64,000 bases of DNA, taken from assembly GCA_946902875.1 (NCBI GenBank), contig OX336344.1, positions 19,923,791-19,987,790 of the forward strand, given 5' to 3'. Under the pieces are notes generated by a model. It was not told where the DNA came from, searched no databases, and saw only the letters and a program-made list of their open reading frames with translations. The position numbers and the translations under genes are program-made. Positions 29,755 to 39,639 of the stretch are shown here, in pieces (within the stretch, counting starts at the first letter, position 1; every line of letters begins with the position of its first letter). This DNA is from Nematopogon swammerdamellus. Lineage: Eukaryota; Arthropoda; Insecta; Lepidoptera; Adelidae.

Positions 29755-30050
29755 GAAATGTGCTAATTAAGCCCTTTCATTTGATAGCCAACACGGCATC
29801 AATAAAAAAAATTTTTTTTTAGATCATTACTTTATGGCCTCTAGAGGGCGCCATATCTTATAGCCTATAGACGTTGGATGCGTCTTGACGACCAGCGGAC
29901 GGTCAAGACGCATCCAACGATACCTCATTTGTCAAATTATGATAAGTAGTTTCGAAGTTATGTATGAGGGAACAGATGAACATACGTACATACATACATA
30001 CCGGTCAAAAACATAACTCTCCTTTTCGCTTCGCCGTAGTCGGGTAAAAA
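29755..30050 (+). repeat. Dispersed repeat with an 18-bp hairpin
   Basis: TAAGCCCTTTCATTTGATAG to CCTTTTCGCTTCGCCGTAGTC resembles a common lepidopteran repeat family. 29872-29919 is CGTTGGATGCGTCTTGAC with its perfect complement around a 12-nt loop. Confidence 0.55.
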
Positions 30051-30806
30051 TAAGAATCTTTTCGCTAATATTCCGCGCATACTACACTACGTACCTACAA
30101 TATAATAAACAAAACATACGATCAATTAACTTAAATCAAATAGGAACTTCAGCTAACATCGACTCGCAACAACACTTTTGCACCTAAAATTAATCAAATA
30201 GATACCTAACGAAGTTAACCTACATAATATTGTGAATCGAATTAAATAAGAAACTCTGCCGAGACAATGCATACACACACCGCGCTCCACCAGACCGCAC
30301 CCCGCGCCGCGTCCCGCGCCTCCCCCGCCGCGCTGCCAGTCTCCGCGAGACGCGCTACTAACCCCCGCCCCGCCGCGCCGCCGTTTATTTCGGCGCTTGG
30401 AACAATTCGATTTGTATGGGAGCCACATCTTAGCGTAGCCGGAAGTGAATTTTAGTAAGCCTATCCTGTGTCCCGTATAGTAAAATGGGCTTGTACTAAG
30501 TTTCATCAAATTCGGATAATGGCTTTAAGAGTTATGGAGGAACATACATACATACATACATACAGAAAAGATTTCTAAAAATCGTCAATTTAGCTTTAGT
30601 ATCATACATAGAGGCTTCAAACTCAATATTTCCTAAAACAAAGTAACTTACTCCATGACCATCCCTTACAGATTTATTATTAGTATTGATATAAAATAAT
30701 ATACATATCTCTGTCACACTCGAGGATACATATTTTCAACCAACACGTCTTATTTATTATTATGTAAGTATATTTAATATTTTTTATGGGAAATGACAAA
30801 ACATCA
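30051..30806. other. No gene; GC-rich patch
   Basis: 30270-30395 is a strongly GC-rich, CpG-rich patch (CCGCGCCGCGTCCCGCGCC...) in AT-rich surroundings, like the 5' ends of insect genes, but I see no exon. (ACAT)n runs at 30542-30563. Confidence 0.4.
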
Positions 30807-31027
30807 CGAGGTTTCCGCACCACAAAAACACGTTTCTTATTTTTTGTTTTTACTTTTTAATTTTATATATTTTTTTGTAATATCCGTCAAAATGACGCAT
30901 ATTCTGTGAAAATTTCAATCGGCTAGCTATTGCGTTTCCAAAGATACAGTCATCGGACGGACGGACGGACGGACGGACGGACGGACGGACGGACGGACGG
31001 ACGGACGGACGGACGGACGGACGGACG

Positions 31028-31058
<31 letters not shown>

Positions 31059-31116
31059 AGAAGGACAGACAGAAGGACAGACATTCGTTGTAGGCTTCCG
31101 CACGTACGGAAACCTA
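30807..31116 (-). mobile_element. (GTCY)n MITE with long (GGAC)n
   Basis: GAGGTTTCCGCACCACAAAA start, TTCTGTGAAAATTTCAATCG, then (GGAC)n 30954-31033 and (AGAC)n to about 31085, ending GCTTCCGCACGTACGGAAAC. The terminal CTTGGCCGG hairpin end is missing. Frames PSVRPSVR and DGRTDGRT are readings of the microsatellite. Confidence 0.85.
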
Positions 31117-31495
31117 AAATAAGACGGAAATCTCCCGTCTGGGACACGGCCTAAAGTTTCACGATGAACCATAACCACAGCCAGCCTCAACGGTCCGACG
31201 GTCACACATCTATAGTCCGACCGCGTTCGATGTGCTTAACTTCATTGATCTTTATTCATCACAACAATAGCATTTCTAATGTTTTAAATATTTTGGCTTG
31301 AATATAGTTTGCGACACACCTCACACACCACTAGCCGACTAACAACGTGAGTTGCGAAGTCGACCTCGTATGCACAGTGTTATCTTAGCTAAGAGTTTGC
31401 TAAGGAGAGATAAGATACCTTACTATAGGGTCCGGTTGCCTGAAATGATTCCTGCGTTAGGTCCCTTCCTTTGTCCCTTAGACTCGAATAATATG
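31117..31495. other. No gene seen
   Basis: Spacer without supported features. Confidence 0.4.
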
Positions 31496-31797
31496 TCAGC
31501 CACGATAGCTCAGTGGCGCAGACTGTCGACTGTCGCTATTGATGGTTAAGCAACGCTGGGCCGGTCAGTACTTGGATGGGTGACCGCTCGACCGTTGGAG
31601 TCTACCACTGAATGAAACGTCGGTCGAATTGGCTATGTAAGTAAATAGTTTGTGTTTTCCGTCCAGTTCAGTGTAGCCGGCAAGACCGAAAGGAAGCACT
31701 GACATGGCACCTGGGCTCACCCGGTGTTGTGAACTGCCATCAAGGATGCTGTAGGTGGTGTGGCCAACCGTGTCAGTTTCCATAAAATAAAAATAAA
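31496..31797 (+). mobile_element. Chimeric tRNA/5S SINE with internal deletion
   Basis: Head with tRNA-like A-box TAGCTCAGTGGCGC, then a 5S-rRNA-like segment at 31546-31585 (TTAAGCAACGCTGGG, TACTTGGATGGGTGACCG). The B-box and next ~80 bp are deleted (TTGGAGTCTACCACTGAATG). The tail GTCAGTTTCCATAAAATAAA is intact. Confidence 0.85.
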
Positions 31798-31985
31798 TTG
31801 TAGCCGACTGGGTTGCTACCACCGTACCAGGACGAATGCTGGCCGCATAGCGGTCTCGGATGTGTTCTCCTCTAGTCCAGTATAGCCAGCAATCCAAAGG
31901 GAAGTCTCCGGTATAGCAAGGTGCCATACCGGGTGCTATATTGGCTGGTCGGAGCATGCACTGTGGCGGCCCCTCTCAACCAACC
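31797..31985 (+). mobile_element. Divergent relative of the SINE tail
   Basis: GGGTTGCTACCACCGTACC, CCTCTAGTCCAGTATAGCCA and CCATACCGGGTGCTATATTG follow the order of the tRNA/5S SINE tail but are diverged. A copy in opposite orientation is at 56.02-56.21 kb. Confidence 0.65.
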
Positions 31986-31988
31986 CGG

Positions 31989-32225
31989 TACCGTGTGGGG
32001 CCTGTACCCACTTATAAAAAGAATAGCTCCGCTGCATCTCTCCCCTTGCATGTCGTAAAAGGCGACTAAGGCATAAGGACAAGGTGCCGTGCAAAAGGGC
32101 TACAGGCTAGCCACCTCTCAACTTGGCACAGTCCTTCCACCGAGTCGTTCAGCGGGTGGGTCTTCGTACCCTATGTACTTGCTGCTTGATAGTTATCTTG
32201 TACTCGAGCAAGTGTGTACCTGCTA
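31989..32225 (+). mobile_element. Bm1-like SINE, 3' truncated
   Basis: ACCGTGTGGGGCC, AAAGAATAGCTCCGCTGCAT, GTCGTAAAAGGCGACTAAGG, CAGTCCTTCCACCGAGTC and TTGCTGCTTGATAGTTATCT in family order. The palindromic 3' end is missing and a LINE end follows. Confidence 0.85.
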
Positions 32226-32876
32226 ATGGTTCCACGTCACGTCTCGGTCAGCTTTGAGGGTTGCTTTAAATATAGCGCGACCAAATGCTGGAACAACCTT
32301 CCGCCGCCAATTAGAGAATAGATCAGCATTCCTGGGTTTAAGCGGGCGTGCAAGGCTTGGCTTCTAGAGTCGCAACGGGCTAACCCTCGAGCCTGATCGG
32401 GATCGTGTTTTTAAATTTTTAAATTTATTTATTTTAATTGCGGTTTTGGTTGTTGTTTTCTTAATTGTATTGTTGTTTTTTTTTTCTTGATTGTATTGTA
32501 TTTTATTGTATTGTTTATTGATCATTCATATGGCAGTTAGAATCCACCCTAACTTGTCACAATTTATTCTATCATTTGTAAATTCAAATGTTCTTTTTTT
32601 CCCACTAGAAAAAGTATTTCGTGTTTTTAGTGTGTCTTATGTGCGAGTGATTGTTAAATAATTTTAAGTGGTGATAGCTGACGTTATTTTGCAATGTTGT
32701 ATGCTTACGTGTGTTGGGACCAGCGGAAGATCAGCGCTGCGGCGCTCTCATCGCGAGGGAGCCGCGGCATACAAGCTGAGCTGGCTCCCTTTTCCTCCTA
32801 GCCCATGTGTATAATGTACCTACTGTATTACTAATGTGAAGAGGAAATAAACGCTATTCTATTCTATTCTATTCTA
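32226..32876 (+). mobile_element. LINE 3' end with (ATTCT)n tail
   Basis: A degraded ORF2 end is readable (TKCWNNLPPPIRE, then a stop, then PGFKRACKAWLLESQ), as in Jockey/CR1-type reverse transcriptases. The 3' UTR of about 450 bp ends AATAAACGC and ATTCT repeats at 32850-32875. There is no intact protein. Confidence 0.7.
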
Positions 32877-33054
32877 CGTCAATACGTCAAAAAATCGAAT
32901 CGTTTATTTGTTCAGGCACTTGTCCCATCGCACACACAACAGATTCAAATACAGCATTCAGTAAACAATAAATATTAAAATAAATACAAATTAAATTAAT
33001 TGAAATAAAAAATGCGTCTTCAGTCATAGGTGCCTACATAAAAATTAAAATTAA

Positions 33055-33180
33055 AATTGCTTAAAACGTGGTGGTTGGTCTTGTGCTGTAATTTACAAGA
33101 GTATACTACTTGCAGCACAACACCCACTACTCTGCTTACCCCGATGTCGGGGTACTGCGTGTGGTGTGTATGTATGTATG
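33055..33180 (+). mobile_element. Bm1-like SINE, 3' part
   Basis: AAACGTGGTGGTTGGTCTTG, the pair TCTTGTGCTG/CAGCACAACACC flanking a TACTACTT loop, CCCCGATGTCGGGGTAC and a GTATGTATGTATG end. Confidence 0.8.
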
Positions 33181-33478
33181 CATTTTATGTACCTTTAAAT
33201 CGACTAGGCCAGCTCAACTCAACAATGCCTATCTATATCCTTACTAGGGCTTCATATTCCCGTCAGCATCTCGAGAGACAATGGATGACGGTCTCGCTCC
33301 GCTGCGCAAGGCCAGCCCGGTCCCGGGTTCAAATCCCTGCAGTACTGCGACATGTAGAATGAACTCCTCTCGGGATTTCATCATAAGAATATTTTGCCTT
33401 TTGTTTCTGTAAAACTGGAAACTATGATACAAAAACCTTCATTCATACTAAAGTTTTATTTCTATTTACACAAATATG

Positions 33479-33565
33479 TACCGTGTGGGGTCGGTACTTA
33501 AAAAGAATAGCCCCACTGCATCTCTCCCCGTCGCATGTCGTAAAAGTCGACTAAGGGATAAGAAA
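33479..33565 (+). mobile_element. Bm1-like SINE head joined to a second SINE
   Basis: TACCGTGTGGGGTCGGTACT to GTCGACTAAGGGATAAG, then the tRNA/5S SINE begins at 33571. Confidence 0.8.
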
Positions 33566-33570
33566 ATTCG

Positions 33571-33966
33571 TCAGCCTCGGTAGCTCAGTGGCGCGGTTGG
33601 TTAGTCAACTGTTTTTAAGCAACGCTGAGCGCGGTCAGTGATTGGATGGGTGACCGCTCGACCGTTGGAGGCTGACCGTGGTTCGGATTCCACGTTAAAC
33701 TGTAGGTCCCTTCCCTTCTTACCTTACTAGGTGGTAGGGTTTATCCCGGCCGGGTTGGTACCACCGCACTGAACGAAACGTCGGTCGAAACGGCTATGTA
33801 AATAGTTCGTGTTTTCCGTCCAGTTTAGTGTAGCCGACATGAAATGAAGGGAAGCACTGACATGGCACCTAGTTCACCCTGTGTTATGGGCTGACATCAC
33901 GGATGTTGTAGGTGATGAAGCCAACCGTGTCAGGTTCCATAAAAAAATAATAATAATAATAATATT
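33571..33966 (+). mobile_element. Full-length chimeric tRNA/5S SINE
   Basis: Order: tRNA-like A-box CGGTAGCTCAGTGGCGCGG; 5S-like segment 33615-33656 (TTTAAGCAACGCTGAGCGCG, GATTGGATGGGTGACCGCTC); tRNA-like B-box GTGGTTCGGATTCCAC; body TAGGTGGTAGGGTTTATCCC; tail CAACCGTGTCAGGTTCCAT; then an A-rich (AAT)n 3' end. The 5S part corresponds to the internal control region of insect 5S rRNA, so polymerase III transcription from a mixed promoter is plausible. Confidence 0.9.
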
Positions 33967-34251
33967 ATTGCTAATTAGATTTTGATTGGTCGAAAATCCT
34001 GTTTGCTCCAAAAGCGAGGATGTTCTCACCGTCGTCGTCGTGGTATCTGTTTATATTGACACGTCATAATAATAATATAAGCATTAGGTATCGTAGAATA
34101 TAAAATTATATGATGCCATTGCATTGAATACAAGTTTAATTATTTTTTTAATGAACAAGCAGCTCTAGCTGATGTGTTCATATCAGTTTTTTTTTTCAGA
34201 TGATGAATGATTATAATGTTTTTAAGTTGCATACAATATTTTATTTACCTA

Positions 34252-34510
34252 ACTGTACCGTGTGGGGTCGTTACTGTACCGCGTGGGGTCGTTACTGTAC
34301 CGTGCGGGGTCGTTACTGTACCGTGCGGGGTCGTTACTGTACCGTGTGTGGTCGTAACTGTATCGCGTGAGGTCGTTACTGTACCGCGTGGGGTCGTTAC
34401 TGTACCGTGCGGGGTCGTTACTGTACCGTGCGGGGTCGTTACTGTACCGTGTGTGGTCGTAACTGTATCGCGTGAGGTCGTTACTGTACCGTGTGGGGTC
34501 GTTACTGCAC
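34252..34510 (+). repeat. 21-bp minisatellite with higher-order structure
   Basis: About 12 copies of GTACCGTGTGGGGTCGTTACT variants. A five-unit block (variants with CGCGTGGGG, GTGCGGGG twice, GTGTGTGG, TATCGCGTGAGG) is repeated in the same order, so a 105-bp block was duplicated. The unit equals the first bases of the Bm1-like SINE head that follows at 34511. Seven-residue repeats such as VPCGVVT are translations of this array. Confidence 0.9.
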
Positions 34511-34838
34511 CGTGTGAGGGTACTTAAAAATAATAACCCCACTGCATCTCTCCCCGTGCATGTCGTAAAAGTCGACTAAGTGATAAAGGCAAGATCCCGT
34601 GCTAAAAGGTGACAGGAAAACCACCTCTCCCCTTGGCACGCACGGTCCATCCGCCGAGTCACGCAGCAAGTGGGGCTCCGTGTCTTACTTGCTGCTTGAT
34701 AGTTATCCGAATACTTTGCTAAACGTGGTGGTCGGTGTTGTGCTGTAATTTACAAGAGTGCTTGCAGCACAACACCGATTACTCTGCTTACCCCGACTGT
34801 CGGGATACAGCGTGTGGTATGTATGTAGGTATGTAAGG
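34511..34838 (+). mobile_element. Full-length Bm1-like SINE
   Basis: ACCGTGTGAGGGTACTTAAA, CCCACTGCATCTCTCCCCGT, GTCGTAAAAGTCGACTAAG, GGTCCATCCGCCGAGTCACG, TTGCTGCTTGATAGTTATC, palindrome CGGTGTTGTGCTG/CAGCACAACACCG, CCCCGACTGTCGGGATACAG and a GTATGTATG end. Confidence 0.9.
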
Positions 34839-35163
34839 TACATCAGTTGACAAATATTATGTTATCGACGATTGGTATAAAGAGTCGACCAATTTAACAT
34901 TTACAAACTCTACGTGACTAGGTGAGTGAGTGAAGTGTGATGTCAGTGGTTCTGCAAAATGTTTAGCGGTCAGAGAGTGACATAATCTGTCAAGGACATA
35001 GGCGAAATAGACTTAAAGTGAATCTTAAATCTGACTCTACCTACCCGAGGAGTTGAAACTGTGTTGCATGTACCGGTTTTATAGAGGTCGCCTACTAAAC
35101 TGAGTGATAGCATTTGGGGACTGAGGCACAGATTACTTAATAGTTACTTCGTAACAGATAAAT
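34839..35163. other. No gene seen
   Basis: Spacer without supported features. Confidence 0.4.
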
Positions 35164-35240
35164 CCGTGTGGGGCCGGTACTTTAAAAGAATAGCCCCACT
35201 GCATGTCTCCCCGTGTATGTCGTAAAAGGCGTCTAAGGGA
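35164..35240 (+). mobile_element. Bm1-like SINE head joined to a SINE tail
   Basis: CCGTGTGGGGCCGGTACTTT to GTCGTAAAAGGCGTCTAAGG, then switches into the tRNA/5S SINE body at about 35248. Confidence 0.8.
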
Positions 35241-35247
35241 TATGACT

Positions 35248-35480
35248 ACCTTCTTATATTACTAGGTGGTAGGGTTTAACCCGCCGGGGGGTTGGTACCA
35301 CCGCATTGAACGAAACGTCGGTCGAAACGGCTATGTAAATAGTTCGTGTTTTCCGTCCAGTTCAGTTTAGCCGACATGAAATGAAGTGAAGCACTGATAT
35401 GGCACCTAGTTCACCCGGTGTAATGGGCTGACATCACGGATGTTGTAGGTGATGTAGCCAACCGTGTCAGTTTCCATTAA
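35248..35480 (+). mobile_element. tRNA/5S SINE, 5' truncated
   Basis: CTTATATTACTAGGTGGTAG through TGTCAGTTTCCATTAAACAC. The head is absent. Confidence 0.85.
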
Positions 35481-35519
35481 ACACAAATTTAGTTTTCTCT
35501 ATACGCCCATAAATTTGTA

Positions 35520-35620
35520 ACTCTATGTCGCATTCGGTCAGCCTGCAACTTGATTCAGGCTGACTGAATTCTCCAGTATGGTACCTAATCGGAGCTGATA
35601 TTGCCTGGTCGTAGCATCAA
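35520..35620 (+). repeat. Fragment of divergent SINE tail
   Basis: ATTCTCCAGTATGGTACC, GGAGCTGATATTGCCTGGTC resemble 31.9 kb (GGTGCTATATTGGCTGGTC). Confidence 0.45.
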
Positions 35621-35621
35621 T

Positions 35622-35867
35622 TATCAATCAAAGCTCAAGTGGCAGTGGGCTGGGCACTTCAGCCGAAGAGAGGACGACCGTTGGAGTAACCGTGTCCTAC
35701 ACTGGCGGACGTGGACAGGAAAACGGAGTGTGGGAAGACCACCCGCCAGGTGGGACGACGGCATCAAGTGCCTCGGCGGAAAGCAGTGGTTCCGTACCGC
35801 TGAAGGCCGGGAGGACTGGAGGAACATTGGAGAGGCGTATGTCCAGCAGTGGACGCTTACACGCTGA
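35622..35867 (+). pseudogene. RTE-type LINE ORF2 C-terminus
   Basis: About 82 residues with the hallmark end of RTE-clade ORF2: KWQWAGHFSRREDDRWSNRV, TGKRSVGRPPARWDDGIK and EDWRNIGEAYVQQW. In RTE elements this segment lies after the reverse transcriptase. The endonuclease and RT are missing, so the copy is strongly 5' truncated and cannot move. The stop at 35865 is followed directly by a (TGAC)n tail (to 35882), the tail type of this clade. Confidence 0.85.
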
Positions 35868-35882
35868 CTGACTGACTGACTA

Positions 35883-36401
35883 GCATCAATCTGGCCCCTC
35901 TGACGCAGCCACGCTTACTAGATTACACAAAAGAAAGCTTAATTCTCTAATGTCTCAATAGTTTTTTTTAAACAGTCACTCACTCGCCAATGTTTCCATT
36001 GAAAATACCTCTATAGACATCTTAAATTAAGTTAAACCCGATACGTGTTTATCTTCCGTTAAAGCTACGTTTACTTTAATCCGTAGTTTAAACTGGAAGG
36101 AAGAAATCCCATCAAAGAGCTAGTTAAAAATAGTGAACCGCAAAGAAATGCATACCTAGACGAGGATCAAATTATCGAGAATCTGAAAGAACAGAGTATA
36201 AAATACAAAATTACAAAGGTTGAGTACTATAGGGCTGATATTAACAAATTCATTGTTAAAAGCCCAAAAAAAAAAATAAAAAATAAATGGCTGACTTGAA
36301 GAAATCACTTATATGGATATAATTCCGTCTTTGCACACTCGGTACTCCTGCATTTCATGTTTCATTTCATGTGAGTAAGTAGGTACTACTTAATTCTTTC
36401 A
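35883..36401. other. No gene; possible ORF remnant
   Basis: Around 36090-36250 a minor open stretch (GRNPIKELVKNSEPQRNAYL-like reading) is Lys/Asn/Glu-rich, perhaps an old mobile-element ORF. No domain is identified. Confidence 0.3.
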
Positions 36402-36560
36402 ACTGTGTGCAATAGAGTTTCTGTTCCATTCATTCTGCACTATTTCAATCAGTTATTATTATATTCTGTTCTATTATATTCTAAAAATGCATGTATATAT
36501 CTCTATCACACTTTTTAGGGTTCCGTATCCGGTACGGGACCCTATTACTAAGCCTACGCC

Positions 36561-36659
<99 letters not shown>

Positions 36660-37301
36660 AGTCCGTCCGTCCGTCCGTCCGTCCGTCCGTCCGTCCGTCC
36701 GTCCGTCCGTCCGTCCGTCCGTCCGTCTGTCTGTCTGTCTGAGGGCTGTATCTCTTGAACCGTAATAGATAGCCCTTTGAAATTTTCACAGAATATGTGT
36801 TATTATGCCCGATATAATAACAAATAATAATAAAAATAAGAAAAAGTAAAAATTTCACTTCTTCTTCTATGGGGGCTCCCATAGAAGAAACCAAAAAGTG
36901 TATGCGCGCCGCGCCATCTACCGAATAGAATATGAAGCGTTTTAACTAATCATGACATTTAACTAATATGAAGCATATATAAACAAGCCATAGATTGCGT
37001 GAGTGGTGGTAACCATGACATGGCGATGCGGAACCCTCGGTGCGCGAGTTCGCACTTGGCCGGTTTTTACTTACGTATTTTGTGTTTTGCAAATTGAGTG
37101 CACGCACACCAAATGTTGGCAACAAGACAATTATTTTAATGGAACCTAAATTGTTACTACACCCGTCTATATTAGGCCATTACGCATTGTGTCTGACGCA
37201 ACTGGTTGCCATGTCAGTGATTTCTTTGACATTTATAACTAACATATCAAATATATACTTTATTGGACACTAGTTTAAATAAGGTCACAAAAGGAGAGTT
37301 T
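36402..37301 (+). repeat. Tandem duplication, copy 1 (MITE-interrupted)
   Basis: Starts ACTGTGTGCAATAGAGTTTC, ends GGTCACAAAAGGAGAGTTT. Without the inserted MITE at 36517-37063 it is about 353 bp and matches copy 2. Confidence 0.9.
36517..37063 (+). mobile_element. (GTCY)n MITE, full length, with mapped ends
   Basis: AGGGTTCCGTATCCGGTACG start; (GTCT)n about 36560-36658; (GTCC)n 36661-36724; CTTGAACCGTAATAGATAGC; AGAAGAAACCAAAAAGTGTA; GGTGCGCGAG to CTTGGCCGG end. The uninterrupted copy 2 shows the empty site CACACTTTTTTACTTACG, against CACACTTTTT-element-TTTTTACTTACG here. The insertion therefore lies in a T-run with a T-rich or TA duplication. Confidence 0.95.
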
Positions 37302-37665
37302 ACTGTGTGCAATAGAGTTTCTGTTCCATTTCATTCTGCACTATTTCATTCAATTCTTATTCTATTCTGTTTTATTATATTCTAAAAATGCATGTCTATA
37401 TCTCTATCACACTTTTTTACTTACGTATTTTGTGTTTTTCAAATGGAGTGCTTGCACACCAAATGTTGGCAACAAGACAATGATTTTAATGGAACATGAC
37501 ACGGTTGGCTACAGAACCTACTACACCCGTCTATATTAGGCCATTACGCATTGTGTCTGACGCAACTGGGTGCCTTGTCAGTGATTTCTTTGACATTTAT
37601 ATCTAACATATCAAATATATACTTTATTGGACACTACTTTAAATAAGGTCACAAAAGGAGAGTTT
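37302..37665 (+). repeat. Tandem duplication, copy 2 (empty site)
   Basis: 364 bp matching copy 1 with scattered changes and an extra GACACGGTTGGCTACAG block. It lacks the MITE. Confidence 0.9.
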
Positions 37666-37754
37666 AATGTCTTACGGCATTCTTTACAAAGTAACCTTTG
37701 GGATGTGGGAGAGGTTTTTGGGGACGGACAGTGAAAGGGTAGAAACGATACATA

Positions 37755-38088
37755 CAGGGTGTTGTAACGGCCACTACATTAAATTTAGGAAATGATTATT
37801 GGGATCAATACTTAGTAACAAAAAAATCAAATAACTTTTTTCTGAAATCCCTTTAAATAAAAAGTTACAGTTTTCATTCAAACTAATGGATTAATTTAGT
37901 GTAAAAAGGATCTAATATTCTTTATCTGGCGCGCGTCAAATTACACTTGACGAAAACATAAATTCAAAAATTAATATCTCTAAAACTAGACACTTTAGAG
38001 AAAAACTTTATTTACTTTTTTAACTCGGAAAAACATGACGATTGCGCTAGCGAAATTTTAATGTACTCACCGCGGTTACAACACCTTG
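37755..38088. mobile_element. TA-flanked MITE, CAGGGTGTTGTAAC ends
   Basis: CAGGGTGTTGTAACGGC at the left and GCGGTTACAACACCTTG at the right, TA on both sides (37753-37754, 38089-38090). 334 bp, AT-rich, no ORF. A fragment of the right end is at 39.52-39.55 kb. Confidence 0.8.
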
Positions 38089-38780
38089 TATAATAATGAT
38101 AAAAGGTAAAACATAAATATAAATATTATAATTGAAATATGCATAAATACACCTAAATAGTAAAGAAACAAACATATATATACGTACCTAATTAAAAATA
38201 ACAATATTTATATCTACCTATGTATTAAAAATTTCTGACAAAAGGCTCTATACACCTGATCTTATTTTTATTTTTTTACTCTTACTTTTGATTTTATGTG
38301 GTCAGACTTAACAAGCTTTAATAGTTATTCTAGCCTGTAGAGGTATGTATCACAACGTATTGTAACCAAAGACTTAAAAAAAAACCCTACGAATCGTAGA
38401 GTTTTCGTGTAGTCGAACCGGATTGTAAAAGTAAAATTGGACAAACTCAAGCTAACTAACGAAAATGAATATTATTCATATACATAATCATGTTTCTAGA
38501 TATTCATTTCTTTCGTCGACCGTCTATTCATTAAGTCTATGGCTTATTCTGGCTATCTGAAGGAGGGTGGCCCGAAATATCTTTTTGAACCATTCGTTAA
38601 TCAACAAGACATTCAATTGGAGTAACCTTTAGGATTGTTTTTCTCTTGATAGCTTTACTGGAATAGGTAGGTATGTCAATTTCATAAATATTGTGCATCT
38701 ATTTTGTTTCTTATTATAAGCGAGAGAAAGAATGCATATATTTTGTCGCGACAGCGTTAAGTATGTAATAGGTAGGTAGG
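38089..38780. other. No gene seen
   Basis: AT-rich sequence, no supported ORF. Confidence 0.45.
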
Positions 38781-39170
38781 TCAGGCTCGATAGCTCAGTG
38801 GTGCAGACAGTCAACTGTCGCTATTGAATGTTAAGCAACGCTGGGTGCGGTCAGTACTTGGATGGGTGACCGCTGACCGTTGGAAACTGACCGAGGTTCG
38901 GATTCCTCGTAAAACTGTAGGTCCCTTCCCTCCTAATCTTACTTGGTGGTAGGGTTTAACCCGCCCGGGTTGGTACCACCGCACTGAATGAAACGTCGGT
39001 TGAAACGGCTATGTAAATAGTTTGTGTTTTCCGACCAGTTCAGTGTAGCCGGCACGATCAAAGGGGGAAGCGCTAACATGGCACCTAGTTCACCCGGTGT
39101 TATGGGCTGACATCACGGACGTTGTAGGTGATGTAGCTAACCGGGTCAGTTTCCATAAAAAAAAAATACT
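38781..39170 (+). mobile_element. Full-length chimeric tRNA/5S SINE
   Basis: A-box GATAGCTCAGTGGTGC; 5S-like segment 38831-38872 (TTAAGCAACGCTGGGTGCGG, TACTTGGATGGGTGACCG); B-box GAGGTTCGGATTCCTC; body GGTGGTAGGGTTTAACCCGC; tail GGGTCAGTTTCCAT plus A-run. It is the best-preserved 5S match of the window. Confidence 0.92.
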
Positions 39171-39396
39171 ATAGTGTTCAAGGCTAAAACTAATTAACTA
39201 AATATCTATTGTATGTCTTCTTTTTCTCTAGTTATTCAGTCACGTCACATATGTCCAATTGTGACTCATATCATAAACGTGTCTACTAACTAAACCATTT
39301 CTGTACAAATTTTAGTTGAAGTCAAGAATTAGCATGACTAAAACGTTTTAGGTCTGTTTATCTTTAGCTGGTAGACAGTAAAAACATTGTTGTAAG

Positions 39397-39560
39397 GTGT
39401 GGGGCCGGTACTTAAAAAGAATAGCCCCACTGCATCCCATAGCCCCCCGTGCGTGTCGTAAAAGTGCGACTAAGGGATAAGGACAATATTATGTCGTGCC
39501 TAAGGGCGACAGGCTAGATTTAATGTAGTGGCTGTTACAACATCCTGTATATATGACAAC
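39397..39560 (+). mobile_element. Bm1-like SINE head with MITE fragment
   Basis: GTGTGGGGCCGGTACTTAAA to GGGCGACAGGCTAG, then GTAGTGGCTGTTACAACATC, a right-end fragment of the 37.76-kb MITE family, interrupts it. Confidence 0.7.
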
Positions 39561-39639
39561 CGCGTAGGTTAGTTTAGACGGAAGCGAACTTGCACACTAT
39601 TTTATGAATTTTCGTTTACCTAAATTGTTTTTTTTTTAT

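Noticed and set aside
30927..31205. Repeat proteins rich in SVRP or DGRT
   Set aside because: Readings of the (GGAC)n/(AGAC)n microsatellite inside a MITE. The same applies at 36487-36765.
34207..34527. 106-codon frame with seven-residue repeats
   Set aside because: Translation of the 21-bp minisatellite. The opposite strand is equally open.
38831..38872. 5S rRNA gene
   Set aside because: Only the internal control region is present, embedded in a SINE. The 5' and 3' thirds of 5S rRNA are missing.
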